From NCBI GenBank assembly GCA_938042355.1, contig CALIRD010000135.1:1-40996 (forward strand): DNA of 40,996 nucleotides, given 5' to 3'. The position numbers and the translations under genes were made by a program. The notes beneath the pieces were generated by a model, which did not search any database, was not told where the DNA came from, and saw only the letters and a list, made by a program, of their open reading frames with translations. This DNA comes from an uncultured Thiotrichales bacterium. Its GTDB lineage: Bacteria > Pseudomonadota > Gammaproteobacteria > CAZUMV01. Shown in pieces: positions 25,476 to 34,003 of the stretch (within the stretch, counting starts at the first letter, position 1; each line of letters opens with the position of its first letter).

Positions 25476-27245
25476 GTGCTGGGCAGACTTCTTGATTCGT
25501 CACGGCAGGCTTTTCTTCCATTTCTCGACTGGATTACCGAACTAAGACACCGTCCCGTAGTCATTGCCGACGTCACTGCAGGCCTGACGGTGGCGCTGGT
25601 ACTGATTCCACAATCTATGGCCTATGCGCAATTAGCTGGTTTGCCCCCTTATGTTGGTCTGTATGCGGCATTTTTGCCTCCGATTATTTCAGCTTTATTT
25701 GGGTCATCGCGTCAGCTGGCTACTGGTCCAGTCGCAATCGTGTCATTGATGACGGCGTCAGCGCTACAACCGCTGGCAAGTGCGAATCCCGAAGGTTTTC
25801 TGGCTTATGCGGCGTTGTTGGCTTTGCTGGTAGGTATTTTCCAGATTTCACTGGGCATGTTCAGACTCGGCGTGTTGGTGGATTTCCTCTCTCACCCGGT
25901 GGTTATTGGTTTTACTAACGCCGCCGCATTGATTATTGCCTCATCACAAATGGCCGCGTTTTTTGGTGTCAGTGCTGAGCCTCATCCACAACAGTATATG
26001 GTGGTCTGGCACACGGCACTGGCAGCGTGGTCAGGAGCGCATTTCCCGACCATGATGTTTGGTTGTCTTGCAGTACTGTTGATATTAGGTTTGAAATACA
26101 TTGTACCGCCTTCACCAATCACTCCTGCTTTGCCGGTACTGGCAGCGGTTATCGTCACCACTCTGATTTCATACCTGATTGACTTTGATGGTATGGGCGG
26201 AAATGTGGTGGGTAGCATTCCTGACAAACTACCCTCATTCGGTTTACCGACTTTTCGCTTTGATGTGGCGGTACAAATGATTGCTTCAGCGAGTGTCATT
26301 GCTCTGGTTGGTTTCGTCGAAGCGATCTCAATTGCTAAATCCATGGCGGCACAATCCAGACAAAAAATTGATGCCAATCAGGAGTTGATCGGTCAGGGCT
26401 TGTCCAATGTGACGGCCAGTTTGTTTCATGCGTATCCTGTATCAGGCAGTATTTCTCGCTCAGCGGTTAATTTTGAGGCCGGTGCCCAAACCGGGTTTTC
26501 GTCCATCATTACTGGTCTCACGGTAGCGGTGACCTTGTTGTTGTTAACCCCTTTGTTGTATCACCTGCCGCAGGCTACATTGGCCACTATTATTATAGTG
26601 GCGGTGTTGCGCTTGATTCGCTTCAAGCCGATTGAACATGCCTGGAAAGTTGAAAAGCATGATGGTGTGGTTGCACTGGTAACTTTTGCACTGACTTTAT
26701 TATTTGCGCCACATATCGAACGCGGTTTGTTAACCGGCTTACTGCTTTCATTGGTCCTGTTTGTCTATCGCACCATGCGACCACGAATTGTTGAAATCTC
26801 GATGCACGATGATGGCACCTTGCGAGATGTGGAAACACACAACCTCAAAACATCAACTACGGTAGCCGTGGTACGCATGGATATGTCTTTGTATTTTGCC
26901 AATGCCGGTTATCTTGAAGACAAGATTCTAAACCTGGTTGCTGAAAGACCGGTCATGCGGTATTTGATTATTGATGCGCAGAGTATTAATACGGTAGATG
27001 CGACCGGTGAAGAGATGTTGTCCAATCTTTCCGAGCGATTAAAGACGGCCAATATCGATTTAATGATTGCGCGTGCCAATGCAGAGGTGAGTTTGCACTT
27101 GCGCAGTAGTGGTTTGTTAGAACATTTGGGCGATCACCACTTTTTTCGGCGCGTCAGGGATGCACTGGATTACATTGCCTTGCAACTGGATGAGCCACAC
27201 ACCATAGACTGCTTGAGATTCAGTCATAAATACTTAAATTCCTGA
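25476..27245 (+). CDS. SulP family inorganic anion transporter with STAS domain
   Basis: A 589-residue SulP carrier, for sulfate, bicarbonate or another anion. About 11-14 membrane segments begin with DVTAGLTVALVLIPQSMAYAQLAGLPPYVGLYAAFLP, a hallmark of the family. EAISIAKSMA and PVSGSISRSAVN mark the later core. The cytoplasmic STAS domain (about residues 440-560) is present, with the YLIIDAQSINTVDATGEE pattern. The start is GTG with a GGGGG stretch 12 bases upstream. Sulfate would fit the cys genes, while bicarbonate with Na+ would fit the divergent NhaD; the sequence cannot decide. Confidence 0.92.
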   Translation: MLGRLLDSSRQAFLPFLDWITELRHRPVVIADVTAGLTVALVLIPQSMAYAQLAGLPPYVGLYAAFLPPIISALFGSSRQLATGPVAIVSLMTASALQPLASANPEGFLAYAALLALLVGIFQISLGMFRLGVLVDFLSHPVVIGFTNAAALIIASSQMAAFFGVSAEPHPQQYMVVWHTALAAWSGAHFPTMMFGCLAVLLILGLKYIVPPSPITPALPVLAAVIVTTLISYLIDFDGMGGNVVGSIPDKLPSFGLPTFRFDVAVQMIASASVIALVGFVEAISIAKSMAAQSRQKIDANQELIGQGLSNVTASLFHAYPVSGSISRSAVNFEAGAQTGFSSIITGLTVAVTLLLLTPLLYHLPQATLATIIIVAVLRLIRFKPIEHAWKVEKHDGVVALVTFALTLLFAPHIERGLLTGLLLSLVLFVYRTMRPRIVEISMHDDGTLRDVETHNLKTSTTVAVVRMDMSLYFANAGYLEDKILNLVAERPVMRYLIIDAQSINTVDATGEEMLSNLSERLKTANIDLMIARANAEVSLHLRSSGLLEHLGDHHFFRRVRDALDYIALQLDEPHTIDCLRFSHKYLNS

Positions 27246-27282
27246 TTTAAAAAAAGCGTGAAAAAATACTGGCGGTCTGGTT

Positions 27283-27310
27283 CTACAGACAAGCTGTAGT
27301 CTCGTTTTTT
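27283..27310 (+). terminator. Candidate Rho-independent terminator after the SulP gene
   Basis: CTACAG-acaag-CTGTAG is a perfect 6-bp stem with a 5-base loop, followed five bases later by TTTTTT. The offset of the T-run makes it a moderate candidate. The rest of 27246-27478 holds no gene that I can see. Confidence 0.5.
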
Positions 27311-27478
27311 GTACCTGTGATATTGAAATTGTCAGAGCCATGTGATGATTTTCACGTTCCATCCGCAACCGCCGAAACTGATCCTTTCTAAGCCACCACT
27401 TATCTGAGTACCCCTACGCACAGAGAACATCTTTTGTAATTGTCCATCTCACAAATATAACTTCAATGTGACGGGCTA

Positions 27479-29884
27479 ATGAAAAACTTACTTAAATTTT
27501 CTCTTATATATACTCTAAGCATACTGCTGATTGCATGTGGCGGCGGTGGTAGCGATGGCACTGCAAATCCAACATCGAATCCAAATGGTGGTGGCGGTAC
27601 TTCCTCGACACTCGATTCTATTTCAGTAGCACCCAATAACAGCTCGATTATTACCGGTGAAAATCTGCAAATGTCAGCTAATGGCTCGTATTCGAATGGT
27701 GCGAACCAGAGTCTGACCAATAGTGCGAGTTGGAGTATTGATGATACCAGTATTGCCAGTATTTCCAGCAGCGGTATGTTGTCTGGCTTGAATGCAGGCA
27801 GCGTTGTCGTCACCGCTACAGAAGCAGGAGTCAGTGGTACAGCAACTGTCACTATTGTCGGAATCAGCAGTATTTCAGTCACTCCGGTCAACCCCTCAAT
27901 ACTGGTGGGTAACACGACACAAATGACTGCGAACGCAAATTATTCCAATGGCACGGTATCTGATGTAACCAGCACGGCAAGCTGGTCCAGTAGTGACAGC
28001 AGTGTCGCGACGGTATCTTCAACCGGTGCTATCACTGCGGTCGGATCAGGTACTGCAACTATCACGGTCACTGTTGATGGTGTTACCACAACCTTTACGG
28101 TAACGATAACGGCTCCTTTGGGGGGATCTTTGCAGTTCTCTGAAATTGGTAGCGGCAATAGTACCAACGGGTTCTGGTTCGAAGTCTACAACCCAAGCGG
28201 AAGTGCAGTCGATTTAAGTCAATACACGTTGCAATCCCAGAAAACCGACAATCTTGGCGCTGTCTCTGATGTGTCATTCGCATTGCCAGCAAAAACTATT
28301 CCGTCGGGTGGTTACCTGGTGATCATGACCAAAGATATTTTTTCATTCTCTGGCAATCCATCTTATAACCTCAACCCTAATGTCGTCATCTTGAGCGCTG
28401 CTGACTTCACCTGGAGCTCGGGCGGTTATCTTGAATTATTGGACGCTGGCGTCACGGCGGATTTTGTTCGTTTTGGCAATAACACCAAAATACCAACAAC
28501 GGCGGGTGAGTGGGGTGCTGGTGCTGGGCCGTCGCTGACCACGACTGGTTATGGTGAGTCTATTTCCAGAAATGCGACGAATCTGGATACTAATGCCGCA
28601 TCAGATTGGTCGTACAACACCTTGGCCTCAATGGGTGGACCGAATGATATTACCTGTGCAACCGATGCCGATAGCGATGGCATTCCGGATTGTACCGAAA
28701 CTGCCGGCGCAACTTATGCTGGAATGGACATCTATGCCATGGGTGCTCGTACCGGGCAAAAAGATCTGTTTATAGAAATAGATTACATGGACCCAGCGGG
28801 TCGTCCGGGCGAAGACGTACAAGGTATGGTGCCTCAACGTGAAGCGTTGGAGAAAGTTAGAGATGCCTTCCTCGCGCAAGGCATTCATGTTCACTTTGAT
28901 GCTGGCGACAGCATCGATCAAAGCCCGGGTATTGACCCCGCCGATTTTGATTTGGGTGGCGGTGAAGCCGTTCCATTTGCTGAAGAAGTGGATTTCTATG
29001 ATAACTCGGTCGCGAGCGTACTGGACTACAAGGCCCAATACCTTGGTGTGGAGAGACGATCCTTGTTCTACTACATGTTACTGGCTTATTCACGTACGGG
29101 TTATGTAGCAGGTAGCTTCGGATCATCAGGTGCCAGCGAGGTTCTGGGTAACGATATTCTGGTGACGATCGGTCACTGGGGACATAGCCGTGTCGATACA
29201 CTCGAGACGAACAAACTGATTAATAACCAGGCCGGTACCATCATGCACGAGTTTGGTCATTCACTGGGACTGGGTCATGGTGGTGATGATGAAATTAATG
29301 ACAAGCCAAATTATGTGAGTGTCATGAATTACCTCTATCAGATAGCTGGTTTGCCAGATATCGGAAATGACGAAGGCGATCGCCACTATGCGGATAAATT
29401 CACCAGCAATACGAACTGTGATATCGGCTTGACTAATTCTCCATGGGGAAGCTACTTGAATTTCAAAATTGATTATTCTGATGGTTCAAGTATTGATCTG
29501 GATGAAAATGTTGGTATCACCGAGTCTGCCGGTTTCGGGCGCGCTGGTTCAACTGCTGTTGATTTCAACTGTGATGGCGATACCAATGATGTATTGACCA
29601 GCTTTGAAGTCAACGGTGATAGCACTCTGGAAGTATTGGGTGATCATGATGATTGGTCGAATATTCAGTATTTCTTTACCAACTCAACCAATCGTATTGC
29701 CAATGGACAAGTACTCAGCGACGACGACACACAGGTCAACATAAACTTGTTCACAGACAACAATTGGCGAGAGCCAAGGGAGATCATTGAAGAGCCACAC
29801 TTTATTGGTTTTTATGCGAACACATTAATGGGAATCCAACGTGAAATTCTGGATTCAATAGAAGAGTTTGATGGACCCAATTAA
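27479..29884 (+). CDS. Modular lipoprotein with Ig-like, lamin-tail and zinc metalloprotease domains
   Basis: A surface lipoprotein of 801 residues. The signal peptide ends in lipobox LIACGGGG, followed by a Gly/Asn/Ser-rich linker. Two BIG2 bacterial Ig-like domains come next (about residues 45-125 and 130-210), each ending in an AT[VI]T[VI] strand. A lamin-tail (LTD)-like domain follows, with LQFSEIGSGN, FWFEVYNPSG and VDLSQYTLQS. A calcium-binding-like DADSDGIPD loop lies near residue 392. The C-terminal half holds the zinc site HEFGHSLGLGHGG (His590, Glu591, His594, His600) and a likely Met-turn at Met616 (SVMNYLY), as in metzincins. It should degrade proteins at the cell surface or outside. 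Substrate is unknown. Confidence 0.85.
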   Translation: MKNLLKFSLIYTLSILLIACGGGGSDGTANPTSNPNGGGGTSSTLDSISVAPNNSSIITGENLQMSANGSYSNGANQSLTNSASWSIDDTSIASISSSGMLSGLNAGSVVVTATEAGVSGTATVTIVGISSISVTPVNPSILVGNTTQMTANANYSNGTVSDVTSTASWSSSDSSVATVSSTGAITAVGSGTATITVTVDGVTTTFTVTITAPLGGSLQFSEIGSGNSTNGFWFEVYNPSGSAVDLSQYTLQSQKTDNLGAVSDVSFALPAKTIPSGGYLVIMTKDIFSFSGNPSYNLNPNVVILSAADFTWSSGGYLELLDAGVTADFVRFGNNTKIPTTAGEWGAGAGPSLTTTGYGESISRNATNLDTNAASDWSYNTLASMGGPNDITCATDADSDGIPDCTETAGATYAGMDIYAMGARTGQKDLFIEIDYMDPAGRPGEDVQGMVPQREALEKVRDAFLAQGIHVHFDAGDSIDQSPGIDPADFDLGGGEAVPFAEEVDFYDNSVASVLDYKAQYLGVERRSLFYYMLLAYSRTGYVAGSFGSSGASEVLGNDILVTIGHWGHSRVDTLETNKLINNQAGTIMHEFGHSLGLGHGGDDEINDKPNYVSVMNYLYQIAGLPDIGNDEGDRHYADKFTSNTNCDIGLTNSPWGSYLNFKIDYSDGSSIDLDENVGITESAGFGRAGSTAVDFNCDGDTNDVLTSFEVNGDSTLEVLGDHDDWSNIQYFFTNSTNRIANGQVLSDDDTQVNINLFTDNNWREPREIIEEPHFIGFYANTLMGIQREILDSIEEFDGPN

Positions 29885-30019
29885 TATTATTATAAAAATA
29901 TAAATTAATATTAATCATCCACTTAACGGGAGTTAGAGACTGATTGCCAAGCGTAAAAACTTGAAAACTGTTCTTTGACTCCCATTTTTATCAGGACGAC
30001 AAATAAAACGGAGAGAAAA

Positions 30020-31303
30020 ATGAAAACAATATTGAATCTACTAAAAAATTCGTTCAAGTCCATCGGGACAATCGGATTAATCATCGTCTGCCTGTTTGTA
30101 GTACCGATGATGTTTGGCATAAACGATGCGGGTCATCGTACCGTGGTGCAGTTTCCAACTGGCAAACTATTTGTAAAATTTTCACCCGGTATCTACGTGC
30201 AAATGTTCGGTATCACCGAAGAATACAATGATGTGATTACCTTTGACTTTGACAAGAATGATGCAGAAGTCAGTGCAACCCTAGACCAACAAGGAATTGC
30301 CGTGCGTTATCAGGACGGTGGTACCGGTACTATTTTCGGTAAGACGCGTTTTTCATTACCCAACGACGAAGAAACCATGTTGAAATTACATAAAGATTTT
30401 CGCTCTAATGATGGTGTGGCGCAAAAATTAATGAAACCGGTGACTGAAGAGGCCATGAATCTGACGGCGGGTTTGATGACTTCTGAAGATGCTTATGCGG
30501 TCAAGCGCGGTACATTTACCGACTGGGCACAACAGCAAATCAAGAACGGAAAGTTCCAGACTGAGTTAAAAGAGGTCTATCAGGAAGAAGAGGGTACTGG
30601 TCAAAAAATTCTGACCAACATCCCGGTGATTGTTTATGGCGATGACGGTTTACCAAGAACCTATAGCAGTGACTTTCGAGACTATTCAGTCACAGTATCC
30701 GGTTTTCAGATTACCGACTGGGATTTTGAGCCCAAAACGCTTGAGCAAATCGCTACCAAACGTGAAGCAACCATGGCGATTATTACCGCTAAAGCTCAAG
30801 CCGAGCAGGCCAAGCAAGAATCCATTACGGCTGAAGAGCAAGGTAAGAAAAACGTTACCGTGGCTCGATATCAAAAAGAAGTGGAGAAAGAACAGGACGT
30901 GGTTGATGCGCAACGTGCTAAAGAAGTTGCGGTAATAGCTGCCGAACGACAAGTGTCGGTAGCTGAACAGCAAAAACTCGAGGCAGAACAGAAAAAACTG
31001 GCTGCGGCAGAATACAAGCAAGAGCAAATTCTGCGTGGTGAAGGTGATGCCGAATACAAGCGTCTGGTCTTGAATGCTGACGGTGCCTTGCAACAAAAGC
31101 TGGATGCGTACACAACCGTGATGGCACGCTTTGCCCAGGAATTTGGTAAACAGAAGTGGGTGCCGGACGTACAGATGGGATCCAGTCCGGGTGGAAGTGG
31201 TAATGAAGCTGCCAATCTGATTAATCTCTTAACGGCGACCACATTGAATGATCTTGGTCTAGATATGACTGTTAAGAAGGGCGCTGTGATAGAACAACGC
31301 TAA
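30020..31303 (+). CDS. SPFH/band 7 domain membrane protein
   Basis: A 427-residue SPFH (stomatin/prohibitin/flotillin-like) protein. One N-terminal transmembrane helix (about residues 15-36) is followed by an SPFH domain with DAGHRTVVQFPTGKLFVKFSPGIYV. A long Ala/Glu/Lys-rich predicted coiled coil follows (about residues 245-350). Such proteins form large ring assemblies at membranes. The track's start (29975) lacks a ribosome site, whereas ATG 30020 has a strong ACGGAGAGAAAA just before it. No NfeD partner gene is next to it. A terminator follows directly, so it is probably monocistronic. The preceding 29885-30019 is very AT-rich, with TTAATATTA repeats but no clear promoter. Confidence 0.85.
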   Translation: MKTILNLLKNSFKSIGTIGLIIVCLFVVPMMFGINDAGHRTVVQFPTGKLFVKFSPGIYVQMFGITEEYNDVITFDFDKNDAEVSATLDQQGIAVRYQDGGTGTIFGKTRFSLPNDEETMLKLHKDFRSNDGVAQKLMKPVTEEAMNLTAGLMTSEDAYAVKRGTFTDWAQQQIKNGKFQTELKEVYQEEEGTGQKILTNIPVIVYGDDGLPRTYSSDFRDYSVTVSGFQITDWDFEPKTLEQIATKREATMAIITAKAQAEQAKQESITAEEQGKKNVTVARYQKEVEKEQDVVDAQRAKEVAVIAAERQVSVAEQQKLEAEQKKLAAAEYKQEQILRGEGDAEYKRLVLNADGALQQKLDAYTTVMARFAQEFGKQKWVPDVQMGSSPGGSGNEAANLINLLTATTLNDLGLDMTVKKGAVIEQR

Positions 31304-31321
31304 ATACTTGTTGCTGTAGCC

Positions 31322-31361
31322 TGAAACCCGTGGTCCTGTTTTCAGGGTCGCGGGTTTTTTG
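31322..31361 (+). terminator. Rho-independent terminator of the SPFH gene
   Basis: AACCCG pairs with CGGGTT, an inner CCTG-tttt-CAGG hairpin sits in between, and TTTTTT follows directly. It is a convincing plus-strand terminator 18 bases after the SPFH stop. It overlaps the stop codon and last codons of the convergent moaE gene. Confidence 0.8.
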
Positions 31362-31800
31362 TATTAGATTCTACCCAGCGAGTGTCGCCATTTGCCAGTG
31401 TTTCTTTTTTCCAGAAGGGTGCAGTAGATTTAAGCGCTTCAAATATTTCTTCACAGGCTCGGAATGATTGCGCCCGATGCGCTGACCAGGTAGCACACAA
31501 TACCAGTGAGTCCCCCGGAGTAACTTCTCCAACGCGGTGATGAACCAAACAGGCATCTACCGGATATTCGGCAATCACTGTATCAACCTGTGTTCTGATT
31601 TGTTGTTCAGTCATGCCCGGATAATGTTCCAGTGTCATGGCGATCACTTCATCGTTGTGGTTACTGCTGCGCATTTTTCCGGTAAATACTGAACACGCTC
31701 CAATCAAATGATTGTCAGTCAGATGTTCTTGTTCAAACTCATCAAGCAGCTGCCAGGTAGCGATGGGTGAGGTCTCAATCTGGATCTGTATGATTGTCAT
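31342..31800 (-). CDS. moaE: Molybdopterin synthase catalytic subunit
   Basis: The large subunit of molybdopterin synthase, which with MoaD inserts two sulfurs into cyclic pyranopterin phosphate. The 152-residue protein shows GACSVFTGKMR, LEHYPGMTEQQI, the conserved VHHRVGEVTPGDSLVL and the active-site APFWKKE (lysines). Length is normal. It lies immediately downstream of moaD, with two bases between. Its 3' end runs through the terminator hairpin of the opposite SPFH gene, so the last residues (TKNPRP) are shaped by that element. Confidence 0.95.
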   Translation of the reverse strand: MTIIQIQIETSPIATWQLLDEFEQEHLTDNHLIGACSVFTGKMRSSNHNDEVIAMTLEHYPGMTEQQIRTQVDTVIAEYPVDACLVHHRVGEVTPGDSLVLCATWSAHRAQSFRACEEIFEALKSTAPFWKKETLANGDTRWVESNTKNPRP

Positions 31801-31802
31801 TG

Positions 31803-32030
31803 TCAGCCTCCGGTGACCGGAGGAAAGAATGCCACTTCATCACCGCTGTTCAGTTCGGTCTCAGGGTAGGCATATACCTGGTTAACCGAGATCAGTGTGT
31901 TTTCCGGAAATGCTAATTCATGTCGGGCAATCACATCAGCGACGGTATGGACTTCACTGCTGTTAAAAGTGCGTTCAGCCACTCCCTGTGCCTCTCGCAA
32001 ACTGGCGAAGTACTTGATTGTAATAGTCAT
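31803..32030 (-). CDS. moaD: Molybdopterin synthase sulfur carrier subunit
   Basis: A ubiquitin-like sulfur carrier of 75 residues ending in the required Gly-Gly (FPPVTGG), which is thiocarboxylated and donates sulfur to MoaE. The N-terminal ITIKYFASLREAQG strand is typical. It is divergent from moaC with only 45 bases between and co-transcribed with moaE. Confidence 0.94.
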   Translation of the reverse strand: MTITIKYFASLREAQGVAERTFNSSEVHTVADVIARHELAFPENTLISVNQVYAYPETELNSGDEVAFFPPVTGG

Positions 32031-32075
32031 GGTTATGATATTCTCCCGACTCTCTAGTGTAATTCAAGCAGCGCT

Positions 32076-32561
32076 ATGTCTGAAGAACTATCCCATTTTA
32101 ATCAACGCGGTGAAGCACACATGGTAGATATATCTGCCAAAGCCTCGACCCGACGTGTGGCAGTCGTATCTGGAAAAATCACGATGCAGCCGACTACGCT
32201 CGATTTGATCGAGCGCGGTGAACATAAAAAAGGGGATGTGCTGAGTATTGCCCGGGTGGCGGGCATTATGGCGGCAAAACGTGCGCCAGATCTCATTCCG
32301 CTCTGTCATCCACTACTTATTACCAAAGTTGATCTCAGGTTTGAGATAGAGCGTGCTCAAAATGCGATTAAGAGCATTGCCACGGTTGAGACTCAGGGGC
32401 AAACTGGGGTTGAAATGGAAGCCCTGACTGCGGCGCAGATCGCCTTACTCACTATCTATGATATGTGCAAAGGTGTGGACCGCGGAATGGTCATAACTGA
32501 GGTCCAGCTGGAAGAAAAAACCGGTGGACAATCAGGTCAGTGGAAGAGAAACAGCGATTAA
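32076..32561 (+). CDS. moaC: Cyclic pyranopterin monophosphate synthase
   Basis: This enzyme converts the MoaA product to cyclic pyranopterin monophosphate in molybdenum cofactor synthesis. The 161-residue protein contains the family core [22 protein letters not shown], the [15 protein letters not shown] block and the active-site [11 protein letters not shown]. The N-terminal [14 protein letters not shown] supports the ATG at 32076. It is divergent from moaDE; in many genomes moaC, moaD and moaE are collinear. The following receiver-domain gene begins within or five bases after its end. Confidence 0.95.
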   Translation: MSEELSHFNQRGEAHMVDISAKASTRRVAVVSGKITMQPTTLDLIERGEHKKGDVLSIARVAGIMAAKRAPDLIPLCHPLLITKVDLRFEIERAQNAIKSIATVETQGQTGVEMEALTAAQIALLTIYDMCKGVDRGMVITEVQLEEKTGGQSGQWKRNSD

Positions 32562-32566
32562 AGCCG

Positions 32567-33910
32567 ATGCTTGAAGCAACCAGCGAAATCCCGCAAATCA
32601 ATGTATTGATTGTCGATGATTCAAAACTCGCCAGAGTTCATCTGGCGCGCTTGCTTGAGCAGGAAAATATGCTCTGCGACATGGCAGAGTCAGCGGAAGA
32701 CATGTTGCATTATTTGCAAGATGGTAGACCCGATGTCATCTTTCTCGATCACAACATGCCCGGCATGAGCGGTCTGGCTGCATTGAAAATTATCAAGGCT
32801 AATCCGGCTACCGCTACCATCCCCGTGATGATGTATACCTCGGAATCCGATGAAGTCTACCTCGGACAAGCGCGCGCCCTGGGTGCATTTGATGTATTGG
32901 TCAAAGAAGAGCTCGAGCCGCTGAAGTTAACGCAACGTTTGCATGAATTACAACTTCGCCCCAAGCCACCAGTGCAAACCAAAGTTTTTGAAGTCAAAGT
33001 TGACAAAACACAGGAAGTCGAAGAGCAGGATTTCTTCTCACCCAGACAACGACTGGAAAGAAACAATGCCCGCATGCTGCAGCAAATTCATCAGGAGCAG
33101 TGGCGTGGTCAGCCGGTTGACCCAGCCGATGCACTGGAAGTTGATGCGCCTGTACCGATTCGACGCCCCCTACCACAACTCGATGCCGATTTGGAGCGAG
33201 CTCCATTACAATATTTTTTAGTGCCACTGGCTGTATTTTTAGGTGGTATCTTGTTGGCACTCGGGCTCTTTCACACCTTTGTGTCACCCTTGCATTTTAG
33301 TGAGCCCGAAGTAGCTGCTGCGAGAGCACCACAAGCGGTGAATCGTACCGAGCCTGAGCGTGCATCTACTACGATACAGCCTGCAGCAAGGACTGCGCCT
33401 GTCGTTCCAACGAATGATAATATGCGCGTCGACTTGATTTTGGATGCCTTGAGTTGGGCTATGCGCTCACGCATGAGTTATCCTTATAACGAGTTGCCTT
33501 TATCAGGTGATCGCCTGTCTCATTTACAAACGCTGCTCAATTATCTTGATTCCGCTGGTTTCGAAGGTGTGGTCAGACTCAAGGTTTACCGCGGACGATT
33601 CTGTATGGTTGGCACACCATCCGGTAAGCGTATGCTGCCAGCAGACGGGATGCCGCTTAGCAGTTGTCAATTTGGTTTGCTGCTGGATAATCCGAATGTA
33701 AAAGATTATCAGTCGCGTGAATTTAGTCGCTTTATTGAAACTTCACCGATGGCAAATGGAACGCGCAGTATTACGGTAGAGTTGGAAGCCATTCCAGAGA
33801 TGAGTAACCCATTCCCATACCCCTCAGAGGGCAGTATTACCTTTGCCAGTGAATGGAACGCCATTGCTGACAAGAATAATCTGGTGCAGATAGAGTTAGA
33901 ACGAAGCTAA
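32567..33910 (+). CDS. Receiver-domain protein with transmembrane helix and periplasmic domain
   Basis: A chimeric 447-residue protein. Residues 8-125 form a complete CheY-like receiver: acid pair D17-D18, phosphoacceptor D61 (FLDHNMPG), T91 and K113. A 90-residue linker precedes one transmembrane helix (about 215-237, FLVPLAVFLGGILLALGLF), and about 200 residues should then face the periplasm. The last part, with ILDALSWAMRSRMSY and VRLKVYRGRFCMVGTPSG, is unrecognised; it holds two cysteines (RFCMV, SSCQF). A response receiver coupled through the membrane is unusual. The start is unclear: GTG 32540 overlaps moaC, ATG 32567 is chosen. It is on the same strand as moaC, but a role in molybdenum cofactor use is not supported by the sequence. 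Confidence 0.75.
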   Translation: MLEATSEIPQINVLIVDDSKLARVHLARLLEQENMLCDMAESAEDMLHYLQDGRPDVIFLDHNMPGMSGLAALKIIKANPATATIPVMMYTSESDEVYLGQARALGAFDVLVKEELEPLKLTQRLHELQLRPKPPVQTKVFEVKVDKTQEVEEQDFFSPRQRLERNNARMLQQIHQEQWRGQPVDPADALEVDAPVPIRRPLPQLDADLERAPLQYFLVPLAVFLGGILLALGLFHTFVSPLHFSEPEVAAARAPQAVNRTEPERASTTIQPAARTAPVVPTNDNMRVDLILDALSWAMRSRMSYPYNELPLSGDRLSHLQTLLNYLDSAGFEGVVRLKVYRGRFCMVGTPSGKRMLPADGMPLSSCQFGLLLDNPNVKDYQSREFSRFIETSPMANGTRSITVELEAIPEMSNPFPYPSEGSITFASEWNAIADKNNLVQIELERS

Positions 33911-34003
33911 CATCCTTTTCAATAAGTAACATCGAATTATTACCTCTGATTGTAGTCATACGTTAGACTCACTCCATAAATTAATTTAAGCCTGAAGGTT
34001 GCT

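Noticed and set aside
27463-27915. 150-residue minus-strand ORF over the start of the lipoprotein protease gene
   Set aside because: It is antisense to the Ser/Thr/Val-rich Ig-like repeats, which readily leave an open frame on the other strand; no start signal or family pattern.
28628-29038. 136-residue minus-strand ORF within the protease gene
   Set aside because: Shadow frame of the strongly supported plus-strand gene with no recognisable protein features.
29881-29914. TTAATATTA repeats after the protease gene, considered as a terminator
   Set aside because: The arms contain no G or C and there is no T-run after them, so they are more simply AT-rich spacer.
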